Part shown: positions 34,577 through 44,547 of the stretch, one piece after another
Position numbering within the stretch: the first letter of the stretch is position 1
How the letters are laid out: every line of letters starts with the position of its first letter
Assembly: GCF_014642175.1 (NCBI RefSeq)
Contig: NZ_BMIL01000002.1
Location: 434,001 to 498,000 of the forward strand
DNA: 64,000 nt
Reading direction: 5' to 3'
From: Pedobacter quisquiliarum
GTDB taxonomy: Bacteria > Bacteroidota > Bacteroidia > Sphingobacteriales > Sphingobacteriaceae
Notes under the pieces: model-generated
Seen by the model: the letters and a program-made list of their open reading frames with translations, nothing else
Database searches by the model: none
What the model was told of the DNA's origin: nothing
Position numbers and translations under genes: made by a program

Positions 34577-36826
34577 ATGGAAAACCTTAAAACAAACAGC
34601 AGCAGGCGTACTTTCTTAAAAACGTCGCTCTTAGCTGGCGGTGGGCTGATGATCCATTTCAGCGGCCTGGCTAAACTCGTCCTTCCACATACCGAAGGCG
34701 GGCAAGCTGCGGAACAATGGACTGAAATAAATGGCTATGTTAAAATTAGCCCGAAGAACGTGATCACCATCCTTTGCCCAAATCCGGAGTTTGGACAGAA
34801 TGTGATGACTTCGCTCCCAATGATTGTGGCTGAAGAGCTGGATGTAGACTGGAAGAAGGTGGTTGTGGAGATGGGCCCGCACGATAATGTAAAATTGGGC
34901 CCACAGTTTACTGGTGGCAGTAATTCTATGCGAATGTACTGGAAGCCACTCCGGGAAGCCGGCGCAACGGCTCGCCACATGCTAAAGCTTGCAGCTGCAG
35001 AAACCTGGAGCGTGCCAGTAGATGAAATAACGACCCGGCAGGGTATGCTTTATCATGATAAAACCAGCAAAAAAGCTACTTACGGGGATGTTGCCGCCAA
35101 AGCAGCTGGAATGCCGGTGCCCAAAGGTATAAAGCTTAAAGATGTTAAAGATTTCAACGTTGTAAGGAAGTCTCAAAAGAATGTAGAAGGGGCTAAGTTA
35201 GTTAGCGGTAAACCGCTCTTTGGCCTGGATTATCAGCATGAAGGTATGCTGATAGCCATGATCCACCATCCGCCCGCCTTTGGTATGACGCACAAGTCCT
35301 TCGATGCCACTGCTACCCGCAAGATGCCGGGCATTAAAGATGTTTTTACCATTAAGGTTTACGAAGATGGCTTTGCACAGGGCGGTTTTGATGTCAGAAC
35401 TTTTAATGACTTAATTGTTGTTGTGGGGAAAACCACCTGGGAGGTGATGAATGCCCGCAAGAAACTGGTTGTAGAATGGATGCCCATTGGAGATGTCAAA
35501 AACACAATGGCCGGCAGAGATGGAAAACGGGAGGTGGTTGTGCCGGGTGCCCTGGAGAGTACAACAACGCAGTTGTTGAAAATGCGGGAATATGAGAAAA
35601 TGCCTGCCCAGCAGTTGAGGAAAGACGGTGACCCAGAAACTGCTTTTAAGAATGCTGCTCAGATTATTGAGCGCAGCTACGATGCACCATTCCTGGCACA
35701 TAATTGCATGGAGCCGATGAACTTTTTCGCCCATGTGACAGATGATAAAGCATTACTGGTGGGGCCCGTACAGGCGCCAGGGTGGACTGAACCAACCTTG
35801 GCGAAGGTGTTAAATCTTCCGCCAGACAAAATAGAAATCCAGATGACCAGAATGGGCGGGGGCTTTGGGCGCCGTGCTTACGGGCACTATCTGGTGGAAG
35901 CCGCCCTGATCTCCAGGAAAGCTAAAGCACCTGTGAAACTGATCTACAGTCGTGAGGATGATACTACCTACGGTATTTACCGGCCAATGTACACCGCTAC
36001 CTACCGTGCTGCATTAGATGCGGATAAAAATCTAATTGCCTTCCATGTAAAAGGGGGCGGCATTCCGGAACATGCCATTCATGCGAACCGCTTTCCGGCG
36101 GGCGCAGTAGATCATTATCTTGCTGAGGGATGGGAAATTCCTTCCAATATAACCATAGGCGCATTCAGGGCGCCAAGGTCTAATTTCAATGCAGCTGCAG
36201 AACAATGCTTTTTGGATGAGCTTGCAGAGGCAATGGGCAAAGATCCGATTGCTTTACGGCTGGAGCTTCTAAAAAGAGCAAAGGAAAATCCCGTTGGCAA
36301 GAACAATGAATATGATGCTGACCGGTATGCTGGCGTGCTGGAACTGGTGCGTGAAAAATCGGGATGGAACAGCGCAGTGCCGAAACCATTTAAGCGGGGC
36401 GTTGCCGCATATTTCTGTCACAACTCCTATGCTGCACATGTTGTGGATCTGGTGCTTAAAGATGGACAGCCCTATGTAGAGCGGGTTTTTAGCGCAGTAG
36501 ACTGTGGTATTGTAATTAATCCGGATGCAGCGATAAACATGGTTCAGGGTGCAGTTGTGGATGGCATTGGTAACAGCCTGTACGGTGGGTTGACGCATAA
36601 AGATGGCGTGGTTCAGGAACAAAACTTCCATAGTTACCGCCTGATCAGAATGCATGAGGCACCAAAGTCAATTGATGTATCATTTGTACAAAATGATATA
36701 GACCCAACCGGACTGGGTGAACCACCTTTTCCACCGGTTTTTGGTGCTGTAGCAAATGCGCTCTATAAGGCAACAGGCAAACGTCATTATCAGCAACCTT
36801 TTACGCTATCTAACAGCAGGATCTAG
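34577..36826 (+). CDS. Molybdopterin-binding large subunit of a xanthine-oxidase-family hydroxylase (IorB-like)
   Basis: The 749-residue subunit hydroxylates aldehydes or N-heterocycles at a molybdenum centre. A Tat signal is visible at residues 9-15 (SRRTFLK, twin Arg 10-11) followed by a hydrophobic stretch, so the folded complex is exported. Cofactor-binding segments include [32 protein letters not shown] and the late [12 protein letters not shown] with the catalytic Glu. This is the IorB/aldehyde-oxidase large-subunit type with fused domains. The electron path runs to the small FeS subunit and the diheme protein encoded on either side. Confidence 0.92.
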   Translation: MENLKTNSSRRTFLKTSLLAGGGLMIHFSGLAKLVLPHTEGGQAAEQWTEINGYVKISPKNVITILCPNPEFGQNVMTSLPMIVAEELDVDWKKVVVEMGPHDNVKLGPQFTGGSNSMRMYWKPLREAGATARHMLKLAAAETWSVPVDEITTRQGMLYHDKTSKKATYGDVAAKAAGMPVPKGIKLKDVKDFNVVRKSQKNVEGAKLVSGKPLFGLDYQHEGMLIAMIHHPPAFGMTHKSFDATATRKMPGIKDVFTIKVYEDGFAQGGFDVRTFNDLIVVVGKTTWEVMNARKKLVVEWMPIGDVKNTMAGRDGKREVVVPGALESTTTQLLKMREYEKMPAQQLRKDGDPETAFKNAAQIIERSYDAPFLAHNCMEPMNFFAHVTDDKALLVGPVQAPGWTEPTLAKVLNLPPDKIEIQMTRMGGGFGRRAYGHYLVEAALISRKAKAPVKLIYSREDDTTYGIYRPMYTATYRAALDADKNLIAFHVKGGGIPEHAIHANRFPAGAVDHYLAEGWEIPSNITIGAFRAPRSNFNAAAEQCFLDELAEAMGKDPIALRLELLKRAKENPVGKNNEYDADRYAGVLELVREKSGWNSAVPKPFKRGVAAYFCHNSYAAHVVDLVLKDGQPYVERVFSAVDCGIVINPDAAINMVQGAVVDGIGNSLYGGLTHKDGVVQEQNFHSYRLIRMHEAPKSIDVSFVQNDIDPTGLGEPPFPPVFGAVANALYKATGKRHYQQPFTLSNSRI

Positions 36827-36854
36827 TTGGACATTTTTTAATATTGAACTCATT

Positions 36855-37322
36855 ATGATTACGCTAAATATCAATCAGAAAACTTACAAGTTAGACCTGG
36901 ACCCAAATACCCCTTTATTATGGGTGTTGCGGGATCATGTAGGACTGGTGGGCACAAAATACGGCTGTGGTGTTGCGCAATGCGGCGCATGCGTTGTACA
37001 TCTTGATGGTGAAGCCGTACGCTCCTGCGTTACAAAGGCGAGCCGTGCGGTCGGAAAGAAGGTGGTAACCATTGAGGGGCTTTCTGAAAATAACAGTCAC
37101 CCACTGCAAAAAACATGGCTCGAACTGGATGTCTCACAATGCGGATATTGCCAGGCCGGACAAATCATGTCTGCCGCTGTGCTGCTACGAGAGAACAAGA
37201 ACCCCACCGATCAGGATATTAATGATGCCATGGCTGGAAATATCTGCCGCTGCGGTACTTACCTCCGGATTAAGGAAGCAATCAAGTTTGCTGCAGCCGC
37301 GGGTAGCGGAGAGAAGGTCTGA
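36855..37322 (+). CDS. [2Fe-2S] small subunit of the molybdenum hydroxylase (IorA-like)
   Basis: From the ATG at 36855 the protein has 155 residues and the two [2Fe-2S] domains of this family. The plant-ferredoxin-like cluster is bound by [17 protein letters not shown] plus the later RSC, and the helical domain cluster by [10 protein letters not shown] and GNICRCGTY. It has no signal peptide and would be exported together with the Tat-bearing large subunit. A longer frame from 36756 would overlap the Mo-subunit gene and adds no conserved sequence. Confidence 0.93.
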   Translation: MITLNINQKTYKLDLDPNTPLLWVLRDHVGLVGTKYGCGVAQCGACVVHLDGEAVRSCVTKASRAVGKKVVTIEGLSENNSHPLQKTWLELDVSQCGYCQAGQIMSAAVLLRENKNPTDQDINDAMAGNICRCGTYLRIKEAIKFAAAAGSGEKV

Positions 37323-37409
37323 CTAAGTAGAAACCCTTGAATTGGGGGTTCTGGCGCACAATTCAACAAGAACCTCAAACCTTTCTATGTTTTTCATGGT
37401 ATGTAAAAT

Positions 37410-38384
37410 ATGGAAAATTCTAATCCCTTGAACATCGTTGTTGTGGGTGCTTCGGCAGGTGGATTTGCAGCGGTGTCTAAGCTGCTTTCCTCCATTGATG
37501 GCGATCTGAATGCCACAATCTTTATTGTGGTGCATATCTCGAGGAATTCGGATGCCGAGATTATCTGCAAGATGCTTCAGAAACATACGACAATGCTTTG
37601 TAAGGTTGCGGTAAACGGCGAAATGATTGAGTCGCACAACGTTTACATCGCATCTTCCGACCATCACATGCTGCTTGAAAACGGCCGGATCCTGGTTCAA
37701 AAAGGCGCTTACGAAAATCACTATCGACCATCAATTGATGTATTATTTCGCTCAGCAGCGGCAGCTTACGGTGCCTGCGTAACTGGTATTATTCTCACGG
37801 GCATGCTGGATGATGGTACTTCTGGTATGTACGCCATTAAACGAAGTGGCGGCCTGTGCATCGTGCAGGATCCTGAAGATGCCGAATTTCCAAATATGCC
37901 ATACAGCGTGATCAACAATGTAGCGGTTGATTATCAATTACCTGTTGCTGAAATGGGTCCAAAACTAATCCAATTACTTATGAATAGATCGTGTGTTAAG
38001 GGTGAGATACCAGGTGATGTTAAGATTGAAGCAGAGATCACCCGCAGGATGAGTAGTAACGCGGAAGACCTGAAGAAACTTGGCCCGGCAATGGATCTGA
38101 CCTGTCCGGACTGCGGCGGGACCCTGCACAAAATAGAGCATGACGCGATACCAAGATTTCGCTGCTTTACAGGTCATGCTTTTACCGGCACCATCCTGGA
38201 AGATTTGCAACTAACAAGCCTTGAGGAATCAATCTGGACAGCCATACGAATGATGGAGGAGCGACGCAATCTACTTTCTGCCATACATGATAGCAGTGGG
38301 CGAAAAGTAGAGCGCGCCGAGCAGTTGACTGTTCATATCGGCCGGTTAAAAGCCATGTTACAGACCATAAACAAAGACGTGTAA
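37410..38384 (+). CDS. Stand-alone CheB-type methylesterase with C-terminal Cys-rich region
   Basis: The 324-residue protein is a CheB methylesterase/glutamine-deamidase domain without the usual N-terminal receiver. The triad residues are Ser15 in GASAGG, His42 in VVHISRN and Asp135 in GMLDDGTSG. After residue 190 a region with CPDCGG and FRCFTGHAF suggests a small zinc-binding knuckle, followed by a helical tail. Such orphan CheB proteins occur in Bacteroidota without flagellar chemotaxis and act in signalling of unknown target. No cheR or receptor gene is in the window. Confidence 0.87.
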   Translation: MENSNPLNIVVVGASAGGFAAVSKLLSSIDGDLNATIFIVVHISRNSDAEIICKMLQKHTTMLCKVAVNGEMIESHNVYIASSDHHMLLENGRILVQKGAYENHYRPSIDVLFRSAAAAYGACVTGIILTGMLDDGTSGMYAIKRSGGLCIVQDPEDAEFPNMPYSVINNVAVDYQLPVAEMGPKLIQLLMNRSCVKGEIPGDVKIEAEITRRMSSNAEDLKKLGPAMDLTCPDCGGTLHKIEHDAIPRFRCFTGHAFTGTILEDLQLTSLEESIWTAIRMMEERRNLLSAIHDSSGRKVERAEQLTVHIGRLKAMLQTINKDV

Positions 38385-38404
38385 AGACTGCTTTGCTCCT
38401 AATT

Positions 38405-39940
38405 TTAGATGTTAAATTTAATGCCTTGTGCCAGTGGCAGTGTATTTGAATAGTTGATGGTGTTCGTTTGTCGGCGCATATAGCCTTTCCAGGCGTCGGA
38501 ACCACTTTCTCTGCCGCCGCCGGTCTCTTTTTCGCCGCCAAAAGCGCCCCCGATTTCAGCACCCGAGGTACCGATATTCACATTGGCAATGCCACAGTCT
38601 GATCCTGCGGCAGATAAGAACTGCTCCGCTTCGCGCAGATTTAAGGTCATGATTGCAGAGGAGAGTCCCTGTGGAACGGCATTCTGCAACGTGATTGCTT
38701 CATCAAGCGTCTTATATTTGATCAGGTACAATATGGGTGCAAAGGTTTCTTCCTGGACAATACTGAAGTGGTTTTCAACCTCCGCCACACACGGTTTTAC
38801 ATAGCAGCCGGAAGTGTAGCTGTCACCTTCCAACAGTCCGCCTTCAACCAGGAAGCTGGCGCCTTCTTGCTTCGCTTTTTCAATTGCCTTAAGGTAGCTT
38901 TCGACAGCGTCTTTGTCGATTAAAGGCCCTACATGATGGTTTTCATCCAATGGATTGCCGATGCGTAGCTGCTCGTATGCGGCAACCAGTCTCTCTCTAA
39001 ATGTATCATAGATATCTTCATGGATGATCAGTCGCCGGGTAGAGGTGCAGCGTTGCCCCGCGGTACCTACAGCGCCGAATACAGCACCAATGACCGACAT
39101 GTCCAGGTCTGCATCTTTAGATATGATGATCGCGTTGTTGCCCCCTAGTTCAAGTATCGATTTGCCAAATCGGCTGGCAACAGCGGTAGAAACGATCCGG
39201 CCCACCCGGGTGGAACCCGTAAATGAGATGAGGTTGATGCGTGGATCGTTGTTCATTTTATCGCCTATGGCATTCCCAATCAGCAGACTGCTAATGCCTT
39301 CGGGTAGTTCATTTGCTTTCAGCACTGCAGCAAGGATGTGCTGGCAAGCGATGGCACAAAGTGGTGTTTTTGAAGATGGTTTCCAGATACATACATTTCC
39401 GCAGACCAGCGCAAGGGCTGTGTTCCAGCTCCAAACGGCGACCGGAAAGTTAAAGGCGGAAATGATGCCGACGATCCCGAGTGGGTGCCACTGCTCGTAC
39501 ATCCGGTGTGAAGGGCGTTCTGAATGCATCGTCAGGCCATAAAGTTGTCTGGATTGTCCGACAGCAAAATCACAGATGTCAATCATTTCCTGTACCTCAC
39601 CGAGTCCTTCCTGCAGACTTTTACCCATCTCATAGGAGACCAGGGTGCCGAGATCGGTTTTGTGCTTTCGGAGTGCGTCTCCAAATTGCCGCACAATGTC
39701 GCCGCGGCGGGGTGCGGGTACGGCTTTCCAGTACGCTGCAGCTGCAACAGCTTGTTGGAGAACGGTTTTATAATCTTCATCGCTTGCGGCTGCAACACTT
39801 GCGATCTTCTGGCCGTCTACCGGAGAGAAACTATCGATTTGACTACCATGCGTATCGCCCCAAATATTGCCAGTACTATAGGATGGATTGCTGTTTTGAA
39901 TGCCAAGATTTTGCAGCATTTCTTTTATGTTCATTGCCAT
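38405..39940 (-). CDS. ALDH7-family aldehyde dehydrogenase (aminoadipate semialdehyde type)
   Basis: The 511-residue enzyme matches the ALDH7/antiquitin group, which oxidises 2-aminoadipate 6-semialdehyde in lysine breakdown. The catalytic Cys is in GQRCTSTRR and the general-base Glu in LELGGNNAII. The C terminus has the ALDH7 hallmark GRESGSDAWKGYMRRQTN and ends NTLPLAQGIKF. Starts at 39940 or 39934 fit the N-terminal helix; the longer frame from 39967 is not conserved-looking. It is monocistronic and convergent with the CheB-like gene (20 bp apart). Confidence 0.92.
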   Translation of the reverse strand: MAMNIKEMLQNLGIQNSNPSYSTGNIWGDTHGSQIDSFSPVDGQKIASVAAASDEDYKTVLQQAVAAAAYWKAVPAPRRGDIVRQFGDALRKHKTDLGTLVSYEMGKSLQEGLGEVQEMIDICDFAVGQSRQLYGLTMHSERPSHRMYEQWHPLGIVGIISAFNFPVAVWSWNTALALVCGNVCIWKPSSKTPLCAIACQHILAAVLKANELPEGISSLLIGNAIGDKMNNDPRINLISFTGSTRVGRIVSTAVASRFGKSILELGGNNAIIISKDADLDMSVIGAVFGAVGTAGQRCTSTRRLIIHEDIYDTFRERLVAAYEQLRIGNPLDENHHVGPLIDKDAVESYLKAIEKAKQEGASFLVEGGLLEGDSYTSGCYVKPCVAEVENHFSIVQEETFAPILYLIKYKTLDEAITLQNAVPQGLSSAIMTLNLREAEQFLSAAGSDCGIANVNIGTSGAEIGGAFGGEKETGGGRESGSDAWKGYMRRQTNTINYSNTLPLAQGIKFNI

Positions 39941-39967
39941 ATGGATCAAATTAGATTTCAGATTCAC

Positions 39968-40275
39968 AAATTATATTTTTTCGCGCAGTAACACACATCT
40001 TAGGGAGATTATTGTTATGCCATTAAGGTTTTCGTGACCGGAATTTTACCAGGTTGTTGATGAAGTTTTGTTACTTTGTATTTATAATCGAACCGCCCAG
40101 ACCGGGCTTATCTATGCTCGAAGTAAAAATTCCTTTTAATTTCTTGCCTTTCATAATCAATAACTTAGCGAAAACGACGCATTTTATTGAAAATATTATA
40201 AGCATCCTGTTCTGCAAACGTCAACTTAATAGGTATATTAATAACGTTGAGCTGTTCTTTTAAATAATTTGTACG
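39968..40275. other. Intergenic region between ALDH7 and TPR genes
   Basis: These 308 bases separate divergent genes. A 69-codon frame at 40054-40263 has no domain, a composition unlike a protein and no ribosome-binding context, so I do not call it. The sequence TTACTTTG around 40071-40078 is one base from the -7 consensus and could belong to a promoter of the TPR gene. Confidence 0.4.
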
Positions 40276-41679
40276 ATGGAAGAAGAATTTAATTTTGATT
40301 TTAGTGATGATGCGCAACGTTCTGTAGAGCGTTATGAGGAGATGTTGAGGAACCAGGATCAATATTTCTTTGATGCCCATGCTTTTGAAAATATCATCGA
40401 CTTTTATATAGAGAAAAATGATCCTGTTAAAGCTTTACAGGTGACCGAATATGCATCTAATCAACATCCTTATGCGGCAGTGTTTCCAGTGAAGCAGGCG
40501 CATCTGTATGTTGCTACGGAACAACTGGAACTTGCTTTTCAGGCCCTCGAGAAAGCAGAAATGCTGGAGGCTTCTGAACCGGAGATTTATGTGGTGCGTG
40601 GAAACATCTATGCCAACCTGAAAAGGTACAATGAGGCCCTGGATAATTACCACAAGGCGCTGGATATGGCGGATGCGACCGACGAGATTTTGCTGCAAAT
40701 TGCCTTTGTTTATGAAAAGATGATGGATTATGAATCTGCCATCGTTTACATCAAACGCAGTTTGGAACAGAATATGGAAAACAAGGATGGTTTGTATGAA
40801 CTGGCATTCTGCTACGATATTCTGGATAAGCAGGAAGAAAGCATCAAATTTTATCAGGAATACATTGATAAGGATCCATACTCCTATGCGGCCTGGTACA
40901 ACCTTGCAAATTCATACCACAAGCTTGATCTGTTTGAAAAGGCCATTGACGCTTACGACTATGCCATCCTGATTAAGGATGATTTTGCCTCAGCATATTA
41001 CAATAAGGGAAATGCATTGGTGCAGCTGGACAAGTTTGCGGAAGCCATTCAGGTGTATAAACAGACTTTTGAATACGAGAAACCAGACGCAGATACCTAT
41101 TGTGCAATAGGGGAGTGTTATGAGAAACTGGAGCGCATGGATGAAGCGCGTTCCTATTATAAGAAGTCTGTAAAGATGGACAGCACCATGGCAGATGCCT
41201 GGTTCGGTATCGGTGTAACGCTGAACTTCGAAGAACGCTATTTTGAGTCGCTGCACTTCTATAGAAAGGCGATTGACCTGGATGAAGAAAACCCTGATTT
41301 CTGGTTTGCCATGGCTGATGCTTATTACAAGCTGGGCCAAATGGACAAATCGGCCGTTGCCTACGAAAAAGTGCTGGAATACAACCCTGTGGATGTGGAA
41401 GCCTGGCTGGATTATTCAACCCTTCTATATGAGTTGGGTAAATTGAGGGAGGCTGCGGACACCATTTCTGAAGCCATCAAAAATAATCCTGACGCCGCTG
41501 AGCTTTACTATCGCATGGTCGCTTATCTGTTCGCACTTGGCGAATCTGATGAGGCGCTCATTTACCTGGAAACTGCTTTGGTGACCGATCCGGACAAACA
41601 TTATATTCTTTTTGAATACTTGCCACAGCTGCAGGAAAATGGATTAATTCTGGAGGTTATTAATAAATTTATGAGATAA
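40276..41679 (+). CDS. Tetratricopeptide-repeat protein
   Basis: The 467-residue acidic cytoplasmic protein is built of about twelve TPR units from residue 35 to the end. Clear copies include EIYVVRGNIYANLKRYNEAL, AAWYNLANSYHKLDLFEKAI, ASAYYNKGNALVQLDKFAEA and DFWFAMADAYYKLGQMDKSA. No catalytic domain, signal peptide or membrane segment is present, so it is probably a protein-protein scaffold. It stands upstream of the ComA-like gene by 65 bp with no clear terminator between. Confidence 0.9.
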   Translation: MEEEFNFDFSDDAQRSVERYEEMLRNQDQYFFDAHAFENIIDFYIEKNDPVKALQVTEYASNQHPYAAVFPVKQAHLYVATEQLELAFQALEKAEMLEASEPEIYVVRGNIYANLKRYNEALDNYHKALDMADATDEILLQIAFVYEKMMDYESAIVYIKRSLEQNMENKDGLYELAFCYDILDKQEESIKFYQEYIDKDPYSYAAWYNLANSYHKLDLFEKAIDAYDYAILIKDDFASAYYNKGNALVQLDKFAEAIQVYKQTFEYEKPDADTYCAIGECYEKLERMDEARSYYKKSVKMDSTMADAWFGIGVTLNFEERYFESLHFYRKAIDLDEENPDFWFAMADAYYKLGQMDKSAVAYEKVLEYNPVDVEAWLDYSTLLYELGKLREAADTISEAIKNNPDAAELYYRMVAYLFALGESDEALIYLETALVTDPDKHYILFEYLPQLQENGLILEVINKFMR

Positions 41680-41744
41680 GATTGATGCGCTAAACAGAAT
41701 TCGTAAGCAGAACTTCTGATTTTTTTACAACCTTTGCAGCATAT

Positions 41745-42512
41745 ATGAATTACCAGTTAAATAATATACCGGAGCGCCCGGTAAAACCGCGTCAGAAAGG
41801 CCTTACCATGGTAATGGACAAAGGCTTAAGCTTGAGACAAGTTGAAGACTTTATTGATGTAGCCGGCGTACATACTGATATTGTGAAATTAGGTTGGGCA
41901 ACTTCTTTTGTAACCCCGAACCTTAAAGAAAAGCTTGCAATATACCGTAGCGCAGGGATTCCTGTTTACTTTGGTGGAACGTTGTTTGAAGCTTTCGTGA
42001 TCAGAAATCAATTTGATGATTACCGTCGCGTGCTTGAAGAATTTGGTATGGAATACGCTGAGGTGTCGGATGGTTCAATCGAGATTGAGCACGATGAGAA
42101 GTGTAATTTCATCAGCAAACTATCTGAGCAGGTTACCGTGATATCTGAAGTTGGTTCTAAAGATGCAAAGAAGATTTTTGCACCATATAAATGGATCAAG
42201 TTGATGAAAGCCGAGATTGAAGCGGGTAGCTGGAAAGTGATTGCGGAAGCTCGTGAAGGTGGAAATGTTGGTATTTACCGTGATTCAGGAGAAGTTAGAG
42301 AAGGTTTGGTTGATGAAATTCTTACCGTAATTCCTGAAGAAACCATCATCTGGGAGGCGCCACAAAAGGAGCAACAGGTATGGTTTATTAAATTGATCGG
42401 TACCAATGTAAACCTTGGGAATATTGCACCTGCAGAAGTGATTCCATTGGAAACCATTCGCCTGGGATTAAGAGGTGATACTTTCGATTACTTCTTGAAT
42501 TCAATTAAATAA
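41745..42512 (+). CDS. Phosphosulfolactate synthase (ComA-like)
   Basis: ComA adds sulfite to phosphoenolpyruvate to give (R)-phosphosulfolactate, the first step of coenzyme M synthesis in methanogens. The 255-residue protein matches along its length: QKGLTMVMDKGLSLRQVEDF, VKLGWATSFV, PVYFGGTLFEAF, MEYAEVSDGSIEI, VISEVGSK, KVIAEARE and IGTNVNLGNIAP. A near-consensus -7 element precedes it. Bacteroidota do not make coenzyme M in the methanogen way, so the product may feed a sulfonate such as sulfolactate or a sulfonolipid precursor; this is inference. ComB and ComC candidates are not in the window. Confidence 0.87.
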   Translation: MNYQLNNIPERPVKPRQKGLTMVMDKGLSLRQVEDFIDVAGVHTDIVKLGWATSFVTPNLKEKLAIYRSAGIPVYFGGTLFEAFVIRNQFDDYRRVLEEFGMEYAEVSDGSIEIEHDEKCNFISKLSEQVTVISEVGSKDAKKIFAPYKWIKLMKAEIEAGSWKVIAEAREGGNVGIYRDSGEVREGLVDEILTVIPEETIIWEAPQKEQQVWFIKLIGTNVNLGNIAPAEVIPLETIRLGLRGDTFDYFLNSIK

Positions 42513-42556
42513 GACATTCAGGGTCAGCCTTGCTGCACTCGCTTAAGCTTAAGCGC

Positions 42557-43300
42557 ATGAAATTATTTGGCTTGATTGGTTTTCCCCTGACACATTCGTT
42601 TTCTAAGCAGTATTTCTCAGGAAAGTTCGAAAGGGAAGGCATAGCGGACAGTGCTTATGAGCTTTATCCGATAGAAAGGATATCGCTGCTGGAAGCACTG
42701 TTGGCTGATCAACCTCAACTAAAAGGCTTGAATGTTACCATTCCCTATAAGTTGGCGGTGCTGGATTATGTAGATGAACTTGATGCTGCTGCGGCCTATA
42801 TTGGTGCGGTAAACACCTTGCAAATCACTTATCCTAATGGTAAGCGCCTGGTCAAAGGCTACAATACCGATGCTTACGGCTTTGAAAATTCACTGAAACC
42901 CTTGCTTGAACCTCATCATCAGGAAGCCCTGATTTTTGGCGACGGTGGGGCGGCAAAAGCAGTGAAATTTGTGCTTGAACAGTTGAACATCGGGTATACA
43001 TCTGTGGTAAGAAAACCCCAGGAGGGGTGTCTAACCTACGATGAACTGGATGAAAGCTGGCTTAAGAAAGCGACAATTTTAATTAACACGACACCCTTGG
43101 GTACCTTTCCGAATGTTGCTGCTTGTCCGGATATTCCCTACCAGTATATCACAGCACAGCATCTGGCGTACGACCTGGTCTATAACCCGGAGGAAACGGA
43201 GTTTCTGAAACGTGCGGCAGCAAAAGGTGCTAAAACCAAGAATGGCTTAGACATGTTACATCTGCAGGCGGAACGCGCCTGGGCAATCTGGACAGCTTAA
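42557..43300 (+). CDS. aroE: Shikimate dehydrogenase
   Basis: AroE reduces 3-dehydroshikimate to shikimate with NADPH in aromatic amino acid synthesis. The 247-residue protein starts at the ATG at 42557, right at the conserved MKLFGLIGFPLTHSFSKQYF. The catalytic Lys is in LNVTIPYKLAVLDYVDEL, GAVNTL and GYNTDAYGF follow, and the dinucleotide motif is IFGDGGAAKAV. INTTPLGTFPN and the final GLDMLHLQAERAWAIW complete the family pattern. The start at 42530 would add nine non-conserved residues. gldD follows after 2 bp. Confidence 0.95.
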   Translation: MKLFGLIGFPLTHSFSKQYFSGKFEREGIADSAYELYPIERISLLEALLADQPQLKGLNVTIPYKLAVLDYVDELDAAAAYIGAVNTLQITYPNGKRLVKGYNTDAYGFENSLKPLLEPHHQEALIFGDGGAAKAVKFVLEQLNIGYTSVVRKPQEGCLTYDELDESWLKKATILINTTPLGTFPNVAACPDIPYQYITAQHLAYDLVYNPEETEFLKRAAAKGAKTKNGLDMLHLQAERAWAIWTA

Positions 43301-43302
43301 AT

Positions 43303-43893
43303 ATGAAAAGAATACTGTTTTATCTGTCGTTTGTCCTGCTGCTGCTGAGTGCGTGTGCAGGCGAAGATGCTGTAACACCTAAACCAAGAGGGTATTTCAA
43401 TATAGAACTTCCCAAAAAAGCCTACAACCACTATGCGGATGATTGTGCCTACAGCTTTGATTATCCAGTGTATGGAAAAGTAGAGCCTGATCTGGACAAA
43501 CAGGCCCAGCCCTGCTGGAAGAATGTGGTTTTTCCGCAATTCAATGGCCGCCTGCACTTAACCTACCATAAAATAGATTCTAAAGAAGATTTCAATCGCC
43601 TGGTGGAGTACGCAAGGGAACTTGCTTTCAAGCACACCGTAAAAGCGAATGCAATTGATCAGAAATTCATCAATTATCCGGATAAGAAGGTTTATGGCGT
43701 GTATTATGCTATAGATGGCAATACCGCCTCATCGGTTCAGTTCTTCTTAACCGATAGTACCAACCATTATTTCCGAGGCGCGCTATATTTCAATGAAAGG
43801 CCGCAGTATGATTCTATTCAGCCAGTGATCAACTTTCTGAAACAGGATATCGATGTGATGATTAAGACTTTCAAGTGGAACGACAATAAATAA
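43303..43893 (+). CDS. gldD: Gliding motility lipoprotein GldD
   Basis: GldD is an inner- or outer-membrane lipoprotein required for gliding motility in Flavobacterium and kept in many non-gliding Bacteroidota. The 196-residue product has lipobox LSAC (Cys18) and the GldD landmarks PKPRGYFNIELPKKAYN, CAYSFDYPVYGKVEPD, CWKNVVFPQFNGRLHLTY and FRGALYFNERPQYDSI. It lies 2 bp after aroE and 4 bp before the next gene, so the region is one operon. Other gld genes are not in the window, so motility cannot be inferred. Confidence 0.92.
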   Translation: MKRILFYLSFVLLLLSACAGEDAVTPKPRGYFNIELPKKAYNHYADDCAYSFDYPVYGKVEPDLDKQAQPCWKNVVFPQFNGRLHLTYHKIDSKEDFNRLVEYARELAFKHTVKANAIDQKFINYPDKKVYGVYYAIDGNTASSVQFFLTDSTNHYFRGALYFNERPQYDSIQPVINFLKQDIDVMIKTFKWNDNK

Positions 43894-43897
43894 GATC

Positions 43898-44536
43898 ATG
43901 ATCAATATAAAACAGTTTACGTTTAATGCCTATCAGGAAAATACTTACGTCTTATTTGATGAGACAGGTGAATGTGTAATCATTGACCCAGGTATGTACG
44001 ATGGTGCAGAGCAAAATGAACTGGTGCAGTTTATTGTTGGTGCTGAACTTAAACCCGTGCTGCTCCTGAATACGCATTGCCATCTTGATCATGTGTTCGG
44101 GAACAAATTCGTATTTGATCAATGGGGTCTGAAGCCGCAATTCCATCAGGGCGAGTTGGTGGTGTTGCAGTCCATTCCAGGCTATGCACCGCAGATGGGT
44201 TTGTCATACGAGTTGTCTCCTGAGCCTGAAGTTTACCTGCCTGAAAGTGGTGAGGTTCATTTCGGCAACAGTGTTTTAAAGCTGATCTTCGCGCCAGGGC
44301 ACTCTCCGGCACACCTGTGTTTTTACGCAGAAGCGGACAATTTCCTGATTGGTGGTGATGTGTTGTTTTACAGCAGCATCGGCCGGACGGACCTGCCAGG
44401 TGGCAATCACCAGCAGCTCATACAAAGTATTAAGGAAAACCTGTTCATACTTCCTGCGGAAACCAAAGTATTTCCTGGGCACGGAAAGCCGACAACGATT
44501 GGATTTGAGCAAAAACATAATCCTTTCTTAACTTAA
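43898..44536 (+). CDS. Metallo-beta-lactamase-fold hydrolase (glyoxalase II-like)
   Basis: The 212-residue cytoplasmic protein has the MBL zinc site NTHCHLDHVFGN (HxHxDH), the metal ligands in PGHSPAHLCFY, LIGGDVLF and the final FPGHGKPTT. It is of the YcbL/glyoxalase-II-like group, thioesterases acting on S-lactoylglutathione or related thiol adducts. It lacks the C-terminal glutathione-binding domain of true GloB, so the exact thiol is unknown. It sits between gldD and an ABC-type permease in a tight co-directional run. Confidence 0.88.
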   Translation: MINIKQFTFNAYQENTYVLFDETGECVIIDPGMYDGAEQNELVQFIVGAELKPVLLLNTHCHLDHVFGNKFVFDQWGLKPQFHQGELVVLQSIPGYAPQMGLSYELSPEPEVYLPESGEVHFGNSVLKLIFAPGHSPAHLCFYAEADNFLIGGDVLFYSSIGRTDLPGGNHQQLIQSIKENLFILPAETKVFPGHGKPTTIGFEQKHNPFLT

Positions 44537-44547
44537 ACCGGAAAGGC

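Noticed and set aside
36756..36854. N-terminal extension of the [2Fe-2S] subunit
   Set aside because: It would overlap the molybdenum subunit gene by 71 bp and adds no conserved sequence; the family starts at the ATG at 36855.
40054..40263. 69-codon open frame between ALDH7 and TPR genes
   Set aside because: Phe/Ile-rich, A/T-driven, no start context and no family.
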